Of a DNA stretch of 64,000 nt, positions 35,117-47,300 are shown piece by piece. The notes beneath the pieces are model-generated. The model did not search any database and was not told the DNA's origin. It saw only the letters and a list, made by a program, of their open reading frames with translations. The stretch comes from Bostrychus sinensis (Eukaryota > Chordata > Actinopteri > Gobiiformes > Eleotridae). The stretch spans positions 33,415,416 through 33,479,415 of the forward strand of contig CM036241.1 in NCBI GenBank assembly GCA_020698575.1, written 5' to 3'. Within the stretch, counting starts at the first letter, position 1, and every line of letters begins with the position of its first letter. The translations under genes were made by a program, and so were the position numbers.

Positions 35117-36850
35117 ATCAGGAATAATGTGAAGGAGCTATTGTTTTATTTGAAAATTCATAGCCTATTCACAGTATTTTTATTGTTTATTTTAAAGAAT
35201 TAAAAGCAAACTCCAGATCTGTGCTGTGTTATTGTGATAGCTCCTGGCTTGTGTACATACTTCCAGGTTTGTGTGAGACTGTGATAGAGCGTCGCCAAGG
35301 AGAGGAATTAGGAAAGGGGAGCGTATCATTCAAACTCAACACTTTTTTTAGACACATCACTTTTACAGTCACAAAATCAGGTAGTGCAGCTTTAAGTTTC
35401 CCCCTAAACAAGGAAACAGACAGGATGACCCCTCAGCCCTTTGCTTTTTGACCTCACCATCGAGCCAATAACGCAAGATTAGACAGAACTAACAAATACG
35501 TATCTGGCATTTTGGTTAATGAGAGAGCACAAAATTTCCCTCTACACAGACGATGTGTTGATTTTCTTGTCCAAACCACAAACCTCTATCCTGAGTCTAA
35601 TACACCATTTCTTTATTTAGTAACTTCTCTGGCTATAGAATACATTTTTCTAAATGTGAAGTCATGCTACTCGGGTCTTTGGTGTCAATCCCAGAACTGT
35701 CTGTGCCTTTCCCTTTTTGCTGGTCACCTTCTGGATTTGTTTATTTGGGTGTATTTATAATCCCCTCTTTTGAATTGCTGTATAAGGCCAATTACCCCCC
35801 TCTCCTGGATGCCATAAGAGCAGATTTGGAACGCTGGGTTCCCTAGCCCCTGTCGTGGCTGGGTAGGGTTGCCCTTGTTAAGATGTGTATTTTACCCAGG
35901 CTGCTCTACCCTATGCACATGATATCACTTTTGTTGACAAATAAGGTTATTAGGATGATTGGTTTTAATGACAAGGGCTTTAAACTATGGTTCAACAAAG
36001 GGATTACAAAGCTAGGAGACTTATTTGAAAATCTGTCACAGAAAACAGGCACAGCAGCAAATTGGTCTGCAGAGGGCAGATTTTTGCAAATTAGACACTT
36101 CATTACCAAAGATACCTCTCTAATGAATAATGAGTATTGGGTATTTCTATTGAGTCTCAGGTTTAGCTACATGTATGGGACAAGGCGGCAAAGAGCTCAG
36201 TTTGTAACAGAACCAAATCAGTTCAGTTCAGGATTTTACAGTGGACACAGAAAACACCTGTCCTTAAAAATAAGATGGATCCTAAGGCATCCCCATTCTG
36301 TTGTAAATGTAACACTGAAGTTGGTGATTACTTTGATTGTATGTGGTCATGTACGGAGATACATAACTATTGGTCAGGTGTGGTCAAAAATGTATAAGTT
36401 ATTTTTACCACTACCATGCAGCTGAATCCAAAATATTTCCTCTTGGGCCTCCCAGATGCCTGTATTAAGCACAAGTGACTTTTTAACCTGTTAACCTTTA
36501 CTGCTAGGAAGAATATTTTATGTTTTTGGATTAAGGCCTCTACTCTCACTAAGAAGTCATGGCATAATTTGATTCTGGAGTGTATTTCTAGTGAATATAT
36601 CATGTGTATGCTTAGCGCCCAACAGACACTTTGTGCTCAATCTGGGACCCTTATTTAAAGTATATTGGCCCTGCATTGGCCTCTCGTGTACTTCGAGGTT
36701 TTCCTCATTGCTGACTGGATGTTTATGACTTATATCTGGATGCTTTGTTTTGTTTGCTTTTTGTATTTTCCTCATTATGTTCTGTCTAAGCTACTGTGTG
36801 TTAATACCAATATTACAGGATTTTATGGGATTTTCAACTTTATTAAAAAT
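34686..36850 (+). pseudogene. L1-type RT remnant split by a MITE, unit 5/6
   Basis: AEKAFD block near 34740, MITE 34874-35395, YTDD block near 35548 and the C-terminal region near 36290. The frame is disabled as in units 1-3. Confidence 0.83.
34874..35395. mobile_element. TTAA-flanked MITE, unit 6
   Basis: 522 bp, same ends and position; carries GAGACTGTGATAG and CGCCAAGGAG, matching unit 1. Confidence 0.85.
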
Positions 36851-38801
36851 TGTGGATCAGTGATAAACAATACTGACTTGAAAATAATAAGGACCATTAT
36901 TTAGGTCATTGTTTATTACACAGTAAAATCTTGTCAGGGGACAGGCTTATTTTGGTGAAATCTAGAGCCAGAAATCACAAATTAAATAAATATACAATTG
37001 AAGTCAATTTTATGGTTTATTTTGTTGAATCAGTTTATTATTGTAACCCCACAACAACAATAAAAAAATAAAAAAAATTGTTAGATTAAGGAGATGTTAC
37101 AGCTGCAGAACATGTATTGTCCCATTTCTGAAGAATTAGTTGTACGTCTAAACTATAAACTATTTTTATATTCAAAGTCATGTGTACAAAGTGCGTGTGA
37201 AAATCAAAACTAGAAATCTAGAAAAGAGATGTGACAATTACACAAACCTGTTGCACATAAATGAAGGTGATTCATGCACTTTTGTCTGTCTCACAGTCAT
37301 TCTCATGAGGACGTCCTTAGATGCACTGAACAATTAACTTTGTTCTAATGTACGTATTTTACACAACATTTCAACTTTATCTAGTGGACCAACTGTACAC
37401 TGAGAGAAGACGACCTCTATATCTCTACTGTCAGGGTGGTTCAGTTATGAGACGGATTTGGTGGTGGACCTAAGCACAAAGATCACAGCCTCTGTTCTTC
37501 CCAGGTAGACTGGAAGTGTAGATGTTAAATATTATAGACTTTATACTATTATTCTGTTGTGTACTGGGGATGTGGTGTCAAGGCTAGTAACAGGCTGGAA
37601 GGAAGGCAAGGTGTAGTTGGACTGGAAAAGAACAGTCGAGAGACAGAGAAGGTGAATAGGAAGGCCACTGATGAAGTTACTTTTATTAGACCATTTTATT
37701 TATTTTCTTCATAGTCGACAGCATCTGGATACAGAGCTGTTCAACAAACTATTGCTTTGGCTGTTCCCTTCAAGGGTCACCACAATGAATCATCCACTGA
37801 CTTGCATATTTAGCCTGGCAATTGTTAATTTGTGAGTCCAAAACTGTGGTAGTTGCCAGTTATTTAGAACATTTTTGCTGTGATAAATGGAAGGAGGAGA
37901 AAAGATGAAAAGAAAATATTTAAAATGATATGGTGTAGCAAAAACTCCTAGTCTAATTTGCATACTGTCATCTGTGCCACTTCCTCATGTTTTGTGTCAC
38001 ACCTTAGACTGACCACGCTATGAAATATTTTGTTTGATGATCATCTATAGACATGTGGTTAAAGGTAATTAAGGGACCTGTTGCAATATATGTGATGTTT
38101 ATTCATCTACTGCAGCTGATAGACAGGTTGTCCCAGCCGCATTGAAAAGATTGGTCAAATGCAGAGAGCACCTTTCCCTATGAGAACAATAAAATATAGC
38201 TTAACCTTACTGACACAATGTTTCCATTTATCTGGGCATGGGACCGGCACAAAGATGACCTTGTGGTTAGAGTTTTGATTCTGAAGTAGAGCCCAGTGGT
38301 AGTGGCCGTTGCCAGTGTGTTATGCTGTAATCAAACAAAGCAGGACAAAATCATAATCAGGGGTGAGAACCAAATGGGCATAAATGGAGTTTTGGGCATA
38401 ATTGAGATATATGACCTCCTGCCACAATCACAGTAACATGTGAAATTATTTTATAGTTACTGACCAAACTTTAAACAGCTATCTCTAAATGGAGGAGTAA
38501 GTCAGTGCCAAAAGGGTAGTGTATCAAATTGTAGCCATTTTCCCCTCTTGTAATTGTAGTGGAATGTTGCTTACTCACTTTTAATACAAAACTCTCAATT
38601 AAAGGTAATTGCTCAGATTACAATGAAACTGTGAAAACCCACAGTCTTAAAATCTGATCAACTTCCTCATTTTTGGTGTAGCACCCACAGGAATAATTAT
38701 GGCTTAGGTTCACAATTTCACAATCATCATTGTTTGCTGAAAAATCACCGGATCAGTTATCATCTCATTAAACTGAGTCAACTCTTGTAACACTAACATT
38801 T
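35117..38801 (+). repeat. Macrosatellite unit 6, 3'-truncated
   Basis: It starts ATCAGGAATAATG (G to A at the first base) and follows the unit until AACACTAACATTT, where unique sequence takes over. It shares the ~25-bp insertion near 38566 with unit 5. Confidence 0.88.
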
Positions 38802-38811
38802 TCCTTTCAGT

Positions 38812-39473
38812 TTAAAGGTCATATCCAACGCACATGAGCAAATTATTTTAAAATATATTTTTTGCAAGCATTCGGCATTAACACTTGCTTAAGCATTTTA
38901 TAAACTCTTAAATCCCCAAATATTATCAAAGTATATTTTTTTCATTTGTCTACCTGACAAATTGATTGTGCTTGGTTTACCTTTCAATTAACAGCTATAA
39001 CAATAGCAACAAAAAGCTTACTATATTATAAAAGATTATTTGTTTCCAAAATCCTTATAGCTGCCCAATTTGAACTACAGCATCTTTGTAATGAACTTGC
39101 ATGCCAAAGCACTGAGTTACTGCTGTGTGTGATACTACGCATGTGTAAAGTCCCCTTTTATGCTAATAGGAAACTTTAACCACATTATAATGTCATTTCC
39201 ACCTCAAAACATACCTGGAGTAGAATTTTCACTTTTATTCACACATTTGAATAATCCTGCCATGTTATGCTCTGTCCATTCCCCAACAATGCCAGCAGGG
39301 GGCAAAAAACTTCTAATCCAAGCATTCTCTGCCAATTGAAAGTAACAGCTCCCCAAAAAGAAGACTTTTCCATACATATACATTATTTCAAGTTACAAAA
39401 AGCAAAACATGAATACAAAGGTGTCCAAAACTACATCAGAAAGCCTGAAAAAAGCATATTATAGGACCTTTAA
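38812..39473. mobile_element. TTAA-flanked MITE (TTAAAGGTC family)
   Basis: Starts TTAAAGGTCATATCC and ends GCATATTATAGGACCTTTAA, whose reverse complement TTAAAGGTCCTATAATATGC mirrors the start. TTAA occurs at both edges (38812-38815, 39470-39473). A different family from the MITE in the macrosatellite. No transposase. It begins about 10 bp after the macrosatellite ends. Confidence 0.78.
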
Positions 39474-40440
39474 CAACCAGAAGAGTGTGAGCAAAAACGT
39501 TACAATACCTGTATCCAGTGAGCTGCAGTTATGTGGACAAAAAATGCCTTGTTTATGCAAAGAGAGAATGAGCACGACGACAGTCTCTCAACACACAACA
39601 AGCAGATAACCACAAGGAGCGCCAATCCTGTCAGCTAGGAACAGGAGACTGAGGTTACAATTCACACAGCCTCACCAAAATTGGTCTGAGGAGTCTCATT
39701 TCAGCTGTGACATTAAAATAGGATCCGAATTTCCAACATGATTATGAACGCACAAATCCAAGCCGCCTTGTATCAATGGTTTAGGCTGGTGGTGGCAGTT
39801 CATTAGTGTGGAGGATATTTTCTTGGCCCTTTAGCACCAATTGAGCATCATTTTAATGCCACAGACAACCTGAGTATTTTTGGTCAAATTTTTGCTCTGC
39901 ATTTGACCCATCCTTCAATCAGTGCCGCTGGTGCAACTTTTTCAGGAGCAGTGGGCAACCACAGTGCACTGCCTAGAATACTCAATAGTACCTAGCTGGA
40001 GGATTTTAGTTTGATGGGGGAAACCAGTAACTGGCCAGCCATACTAACTATTTTCCTATACAAAGAAGTTAGCCTTGTATCCTTTCGCTTAAATTTAATG
40101 TTCCTGGGTGGCAGTAACCAATCAGAGAAAGAAGGGGCGTAAGCAGTTCACCACTGACCCATATGTAAAACAAACGGAGCTTATGAAAAATTGTTGCTGG
40201 TTTTGTCATGAAATACCAGTATACGCAGTATTATTAGCAAATCTGTATGGTTTGCAGTCAGTTTCTCTCTGTATAAGCCAACCTTTGTTTATTTTTGATA
40301 GGAGATTATCTTCCGCTTTTGCAAGACGCACTGCAGTTAAACGGCTGTGTTAGGGCCGTTTTGAACAAGTCGATTGGAAGTGGCTCGCTATGGCTGAGGA
40401 TCCAGCCTCTACTGCTTTTAAATAGAAAGTTGGTGGGGCT
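39474..40440. other. Non-coding; short interspersed-repeat remnants
   Basis: GGTGGTGGCAGTTCATTAG to TTGAGCATCATTTTAATGCC (about 39785-39870) and GGAGCAGTGGGCAACCACAG (about 39944-39963) resemble common fish interspersed repeats; the families are not assigned. No gene. Confidence 0.45.
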
Positions 40441-40585
40441 GGCTGGCCAGGAAACTGGAATACTCAGATTAAAACCCAGCCTCATACTGGTAGAACATGA
40501 AGATAGGATATGAACCTGGTCCTTCCTTCTGTGAGGCAAGAAAGCTAATCATTTTGCCACAGTGTCGCCTGTGCAAACTGTCATG
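40440..40585 (-). repeat. Degenerate SINE 5' (tRNA-like) remnant
   Basis: GAACCTGGTCCTTCC followed by GTGAGGCAAGAAAGCTAATC and GCCACAGTGTCGCC is a decayed antisense version of the tRNA-like head seen at 50030-50096 and, in sense, at 58319-58405. Confidence 0.55.
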
Positions 40586-40978
40586 TCACTGTGCTTTATT
40601 ACTTACTTTTTTAAATTTAGAAATGAGTTTAGAAAGCAAAAGCTTTGTTTCTAACTTTCTTGTTGCAGTTTATATCTTTACATTAACGCTTGTAATCTTA
40701 ATATTTATAAAACACATTTTGCACTCTGCATACAGACAAGAAGACTTGGATCTCTGATGCAATTTCAAATAGTTTTTTTTTTTTTCTATTGCTCAACTAT
40801 AACGTGACAATTGGGTTTGGCTTTTAACACCTTCAATGACGCTGTATAATATGTGACATGAGAACACAAGAGCATTTAGTAATTGGCAGAGATTTAATTG
40901 TCAATGACTATGTGATTTTTTGAATAGTTTCCTCATATGTCACCACCATCATTCCACCTTTATTCTCCACCCAGCTTC

Positions 40979-41042
40979 TATATAATGCTGCATAAATCAC
41001 AAGGTGAGACAGCAGGTGCAGGGACGGACAGAATTTGCACAG
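40979..41042 (+). promoter_or_regulatory. TATA box and 5' UTR exon of the DMBT1-like gene
   Basis: TATATAA at 40979-40985 lies about 30 bp before an inferred start near 41010. A short leader ends with a clean donor at 41042 (CACAG|GTACGC). An acceptor (TTGTTTCTAG) at 41303 begins the exon that holds the start codon. The start site itself is inferred. Confidence 0.55.
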
Positions 41043-41303
41043 GTACGCTCTCAAAGATATTACTACAATACTAAATATTCTCATGCATATTTTAAGCGCA
41101 TACATAAATAATTTAGTTTTACCAGAACAAGGCATTTCCACAATCATGTTTTGCATCATCATTATTTTTTCAGCTGCTAAAGACTTTTAGGCTGGCACAT
41201 TCACTCTAACACTACTTCTATGAATGCGCTTGTGTTGTTGTTTTGTTTTGTTTTTGGTTAATACATGGCTTGGGCACACATAAGCATATTTTCTTGTTTC
41301 TAG

Positions 41304-44300
41304 CCTGATTCTTGCTGCTATGAGCCAAAATGAAAGGGTCTCTATGTTTGCTGATGCTGATGCTGCAGAGAGGTTGGACAGGTAAAGAGTTTAAACATGT
41401 ATTTCAAATGACATAGTGCTTAAATACTACAGGCAGTTTTCATTATTACATTGGTTTTTTTTTTAAGTTTGCTATCCTAATTGATTTTTGAACTCCAGAT
41501 ATTGGCTTGGTGAGCCAGGCCAACTCTAGCAATCCTTGCTCTGGAAGAGTGGAGGTCTTCCACCAAGGCCAGTGGGGGACAGTGTGTGATGATCTCTGGG
41601 ACATGGCAGACGCTCAAGTGGTTTGTCGAGAAGTCGGATGTGGTCGTGCTGTGGCTGCAGCACGGGGTGCTCTGTTTGGACAGGGCACTGGTCGAATCTG
41701 GTTGGATGATGTTCAATGTTCAGGAAATGAGGCGCACTTAATTGACTGCACACATCGCGGGTTTGGAACGCACAACTGTGGACATCATCAAGATGCTGGC
41801 GTTATTTGTGAAGGTAAGTGCTCCTGGCCCCTCTGTGAGTTGACACCCTGATTGGCTGACAGCTACACTGTGGAAAAAAATATCCCACTTATTTGTGAAC
41901 AAGTGGAGTTGAACTAAAGGCAGGAAGAAACAGGTTTATAGATCCATAACCCAGGTAACCTACAGAGACAGGAGCACCCTCTCTAGTGGAGCCTTACTGG
42001 CATTTACACTTGTTGTGATGAGTCCTACCTACACTATGAGTTGGAAAATGTTGTCAGTATGCTTTTGTTTTTATTTTTATTTTTTTCTGTCAGTAACATG
42101 CTAGCTCTACTATTAGCAACTCAAATCAGTCATGCCCCATTGGAGTGGCTGATGCAGACCAGATGCAAAAGAGGAGATGATGGCCAAGTTAAGACTCAGT
42201 GTGGTGTCTCTGTATCTGCAGTTCATCTGGCAGACTAGGAACCAACCCTCTAGTCTAGCTGTTGGAGAGAGGAAGCTGGGAAAGAGACAGTGAACGTAAT
42301 GGGAGGTATAATGGGGAAAGGGAGGGTGGGGTCGAGAGAACAGTGGCCAGCAGTGTTGATTGATAAACTAAATCTATGTACAAATAGTGATGGTAGCGTA
42401 ATACAGTAAAAGTAAAAAGTTCACATCACCAGAGACAGTGTTGATCTCGGAGCATAATGGAACTGCTTATTAGATGTAGATGGACAGCAGCAGATATGAC
42501 TATAGTGAATATCTATTCAAGTGCAGTAATCTAGTTCTGCTCATACAGTACCTACAGTAGTTAACCCTCACAGCATCTTAGGGCCCAAACACGTGCTTTT
42601 TGTTGTTTTTACCTTTTTGATCCTCAATAAATCAGTCAGTTTAAAAGCTGTTGGTGTGAAACTTGGCCAGAATAATTGTTGTAGTTGGTGTTTCAGATGC
42701 CATGACCCCCTCTGTTCTAAGGTGAATAGAACAGGAAATATGCATTTTACATACACTCGTTACCTTATGTTAGCCTGGGTATAGCCCCATTAGTGGCTAA
42801 GCTAATGGGGTTTAGTGAGACCCCGGTCATTGCGGTGATACGATTGGCTATGGGCTGCGTACAGACGCATATGATTTACATTCATAGCACCAATAAACGG
42901 CTCTGGACAATCGTAAACCACGCCTCCCCTACGAGAAAATTAACAGGTGGTTCCCTGACTAATGCTATGTTCATGATATATCAGAATCTCGGAAATTCCG
43001 ACCTCTGAGTCAGAAAAACGGCCTTGAACACTGTGTTCAAGGCCGTTTTTGGGTGATGCAGGCAGGTGATGCTTCTGAAGAAGACTGCTGGTGTCAGTCA
43101 AAACATGACAAGGTAAAGGGAACATCAGTCCTGCCTCTGTTGTGTGACTAAAAAGAAATGATTCCATCTGACTGACAGACTTCAGCAGAAACCTGCTGTA
43201 CCAAGGTCCAATGGGAGAGAGGAGGCTCTCTCTGGGTCAAGAACAAAAATGTCAACAGCCTGTTTGACTCTGATCACTTGAATCTCACACAGACCCACAC
43301 ACACACAGAGAAGAGTATTCTTAGGTACATTGACTTCACTTGTTTATAAACTGAGCTCATTTGGCCTTTGAATACTTGAGTTTCACAGACTCCCTCATGA
43401 CCTTATGAACAAAATATATTCTCAGCCACACTCCCACCAATCTGTTACATCGATCCCAACACACTAAGATCAATTTATTGGTGTTCAGTGTTTTTATTCC
43501 CATGCATTTTGCAAGGTAGAACAGAATTCCATTGAAAATGTATAAAATAAAGCTCTGCTGCCCCTGGTGGTTTAGGGGGTGAATCCAAAAATCCAAAAAA
43601 AAGCATCAAAACCAGTGTGGTTATTAATTATTGACTTACTCAAGGCTCTCATACCTTCACCCCAAGTGATACCTTCTGCAACTCATTTTTGTTTAATATG
43701 GCAAATTTTGTGTTTTCGTCATCTAAAAAAGATGGGGTTTTCATAACAAAAAGGCCGTAAAAACATGGAAAATATAAATAAATGTTAATAAACTTCATAT
43801 CTATGAGAGCTGAAGTAGTAGAAAAGATTTTATGCAAAAAAGTAAAAAAATATATTAATAATTGATATTTTTATAGCTATTTTATGAGAGGTCCTAAACG
43901 GGTCCCTAAGTTAAAGAGTGTAAGTTTTTTCAATAATCTGTCCTTGCTCCAAAAAATAAAAATGCATCAAAACCAATGTTGTTATTAATCATTGATTTAG
44001 TCAAGGCTCTAATAACTTTACGCCAAGTGATCGACTCTGCAAATCATTTTTGGAAAATAGGGCATATTATGTGATTTTGCTATCTAAAAAATGGGTGTTT
44101 TGATGACAAAAAGGTCATAAAAACATGGAAAATATAACTAATTGTTAATAAACTTCATATCTATGGTTAGGGCTGAAGTAGTAGAAAAAATTTCATGTGA
44201 AAAAAGTAAAAAAAAAAAAAAAAAAAAGTTATATTTGACACTTTTATAGATATTTTTTGAGAGGTCCCAAACGGGTCCCTAAGTTAACGAGTGTATGTAC

Positions 44301-47300
44301 ATTTTTAAGGTGCCTAGAGGGTTAATCTGTACCAGCAGATGTGTTATTTTACTGATTCTTTCTATTTTTTTTTTTTTTTTTTTTGGATGACCCTTTAGAA
44401 AAAACAACTCCTCCAACCACTGCTACAACCACTACTCCTACAACTACTACTCCAACCACTACTCCTACAACTACTCCTACAACCACTACTCCTACAACTA
44501 CTCCTACAACCACTATTCCTACAACTACTCCTACAACCACTACTCCTACAACTACTCCTACAACCACTACTCCAACCACTACTCCTACAACTACTACTCC
44601 AACCACTACTCCAACCACTACTCCTACAACTACTCCTACAACCACTACTCCAACCACTACTCCTACAACCACTACTCCAACCACTACTCCTACAACCACT
44701 ACTCCAACCACTACTCCTACAACCACTACTCCAACCACTACTCCTACAACTACTCCTACAACCACTACTCCTACAACTACTCCTACAACCACTACTCCAT
44801 CCACTACTCCTACAACCACTACTCCTACAACTACTCCTACAACCACTACTCCAACCACTACTCCTACAACTACTCCTACAACCACTATTCCTACAACTAC
44901 TCCTACAACCACTACTCCTACAACTACTCCTACAACCACTACTCCAACCACTACTCCTACAACCACTACTCCTACAACTACTCCTACAACCACTACTCCA
45001 TCCACTACTCCTACAACTACTCCTACAACCACTACTCCAACCACTACTCCTACAACCACTACTCCTACAACTACTCCTACAACCATTACTCCATCCACTA
45101 CTCCTACAACCACTACTCCAACCACTACTCCTACAACTACTCCTACAACCACTACTCCAACCACTACTCCAACCACTACTCCTACAACTACTCCTACAAC
45201 CACTACTCCAACCACTACTCCAATCACCACAAGTTATTTTGACGGTAAGCATTTTAATCATCAACAGTAAGTAAAAGTCAAATTCAGGTTCACTCAGTCA
45301 TTGGCTGCACATATTCCACACCTGATTAAAATGGTGAGATAAAGGCATAGGAAGGCCGGTTTACAGATATAACCACTTCTAGATTGTTGAATATTGTGTG
45401 GAATTTAAAGAAAATGTATGTAATGTTCATGTTATTTAAAAATTAATTAATTACTTGTTATTCTACAGTAAACGTTTGGTCTCTAAGTTATGCCCCACAA
45501 AATATACAATGTACTAACATACAAAATATTGACTTTTACTTGGTATATTTGTGTTTTTCAATCAACTACACCTACTTAGTGAGACTGGTGGATGGTAACA
45601 GTACCTGTTCTGGGAGAGTGGAGATCTTCTACAGTGGTCAATGGGGGACAGTGTGTGACGACTACTGGAACATAGCCGACGCTCAGGTGGTTTGTCGACA
45701 AGTTGGATGTGGCATTGCTGTGTCAGCCCCAGGTGCTGCCCATTTTGGACAGGGTACTGGTCAAATCTGGATGGATGATGTTCATTGTTCAGGAAATGAG
45801 TCGCATTTAACAGACTGCGCACATACTGGGTTTGGAGTGCACAACTGTGCTCATTATGAAGATGCTGCAGTTGTCTGTGAAGGTAGGTTCTTGCACTCAC
45901 AGAGCCATCTCTCAATATACACCATACACTTAATTACAAAACACGATAAGACTATTGTGTTATGGTCAATAGTCCACTCATATTCTCATCATTAGCCTGA
46001 TCCTTATTAATGTTTTGTTTTTATGATGACATAGACATTTCTTATTTAATAGTTGTGCACTCAGCTACATGTTTTGAATGCAGTACTGTAATCTAGCATT
46101 GTTTTTAAATAATTACTACCCTGTAGAAAAGTACAACTGTTTGTTTTTTCTAATTAATCTTTTATTAAACTAGGTCCATTGCCACAAACTACAATGGCTC
46201 CAACTCTTCCAGGTGAACATTTCATTTGTATATCACTGAGTAAAAGTCGGATCCCATCCCTACAGTACTATGATGGTCACTGTTTTATTTCACCATGATG
46301 ATTATTGTGACTAAATTGAATTTTTAGTGTTCACTACAAGATACGTTCTCCTTCACTTTGTAAATAACACATTTGGTTTTTTTTTTTTTTTTTTCATTCA
46401 ATATAACTAATCCTACATAGTGAGACTGGTGGATGGTAACAGTACCTGTTCTGGGAGAGTGGAGGTCTTCTACAGTGGTCAGTGGGGGACAGTGTGTGAT
46501 GACTACTGGGACATGGCCGACGCTCAGGTGGTTTGTCGACAAGTTGGATGTGGCAATGCTGTGTCAGCCATACAAATGGCTCATTTTGGACAGGGCAGTG
46601 GTCAAATCTGGATGGACAATGTTCATTGTTCAGGAAATGAGTTGCATTTTACAGACTGCTCACATAATGGGTTCGGAGTGCACAACTGTGCTCATTATGA
46701 AGATGCTGCAGTTGTCTGTGAAGGTAGGTTCTGCACTTACAGAGCCATCTCTCAATATACACCATACACTTAATTACAAAACACGATAAGACAATAGTCA
46801 ATAGGCCACTCATATTCTCATCATTAGCTTGATCCTTATTAATGCACTGTTTCTATGACGACATAGACATTTTTATCTAATAGTCTCACACTCAGCTACG
46901 TCTTATGAATGCAGTACTGTAATCTAGCATTGTTTTTAAATAATTACTGCCCTGTAGCAAAATACAACTGTTTGTTTTTTCTAATTAATCTTTTTTTAAA
47001 CTAGGTCCATTGCCACAAACTACAATGGCTCCAACTATTCCAGGTGAACATTTCATTTGTACATCACTGAGTAAAAGTCTGATCCCATCCCTACAGTAGT
47101 ATGATGGTCACTGTTTTATTTCACCATGATGGTTATTGTAACCAAATAAAATATTTAATGTACACTACAAGATACATTCTACTTCACCTCGTTAATGACA
47201 CATTTGTTTTTTTCATTCAATATAACTAAACCTATTCAGTGAGACTGGTGGATGGTAACAGTACCTGTTCTGGGAGAGTGGAGGTCTTCTACAGTGGTCA

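Larger units (their letters stand above)
15710..38801 (+). repeat. Macrosatellite: ~4.41-kb composite unit, six full or partial copies
   Basis: Unit starts (GTCAGGAATAATGTGAAGG) lie at 15710, 20121, 24529, 28938 and 35117, giving spacings of 4411, 4408, 4409 and 6179 bp. The last spacing contains a shortened unit fused to a 5'-truncated one. Each full unit holds the right part of a TTAA-flanked MITE, the 3' half of a decayed L1-type LINE, about 2.2 kb of non-coding tail, and then the next L1 RT start and left MITE part. Units are near-identical by eye, with scattered substitutions and small indels. The left edge is a hAT terminus. On the right, sequence leaves the unit at about 38801, within AACACTAACATTT. 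Confidence 0.95.
41814..44398 (+). other. Intron 2 of the DMBT1-like gene
   Basis: A 2.6-kb intron holding a perfect 17-bp hairpin (43014-43050), a diverged ~350-bp tandem duplication (43590-44297) and A/T runs. I found no further SRCR or CUB exon in it on either strand. Confidence 0.7.
45575..47235 (+). repeat. Tandem duplication of an SRCR + linker exon unit (~0.82 kb)
   Basis: 45580-46412 and 46421-47225 match through exon, intron, linker exon and next intron, for example CAGAGCCATCTCTCAATATA in both SRCR-following introns and CCATTGCCACAAACTACAAT in both linker exons. Intron similarity shows that the unit duplicated recently. SRCR4 is a third, partial copy. Confidence 0.88.

Noticed and set aside
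15710..38801. CRISPR-like or rRNA-type repeat array
   Set aside because: Unit length is 4.4 kb with LINE and MITE content; no short repeat-spacer pattern and no rRNA motifs.
44349..45230. 293-codon minus-strand ORF rich in Val and Gly, and a parallel Ser/Cys-rich ORF
   Set aside because: They are shadows of the Thr/Pro coding repeat on the + strand; any 27/12/15-bp repeat is open in several frames. The + frame alone has matching splice sites and phase.
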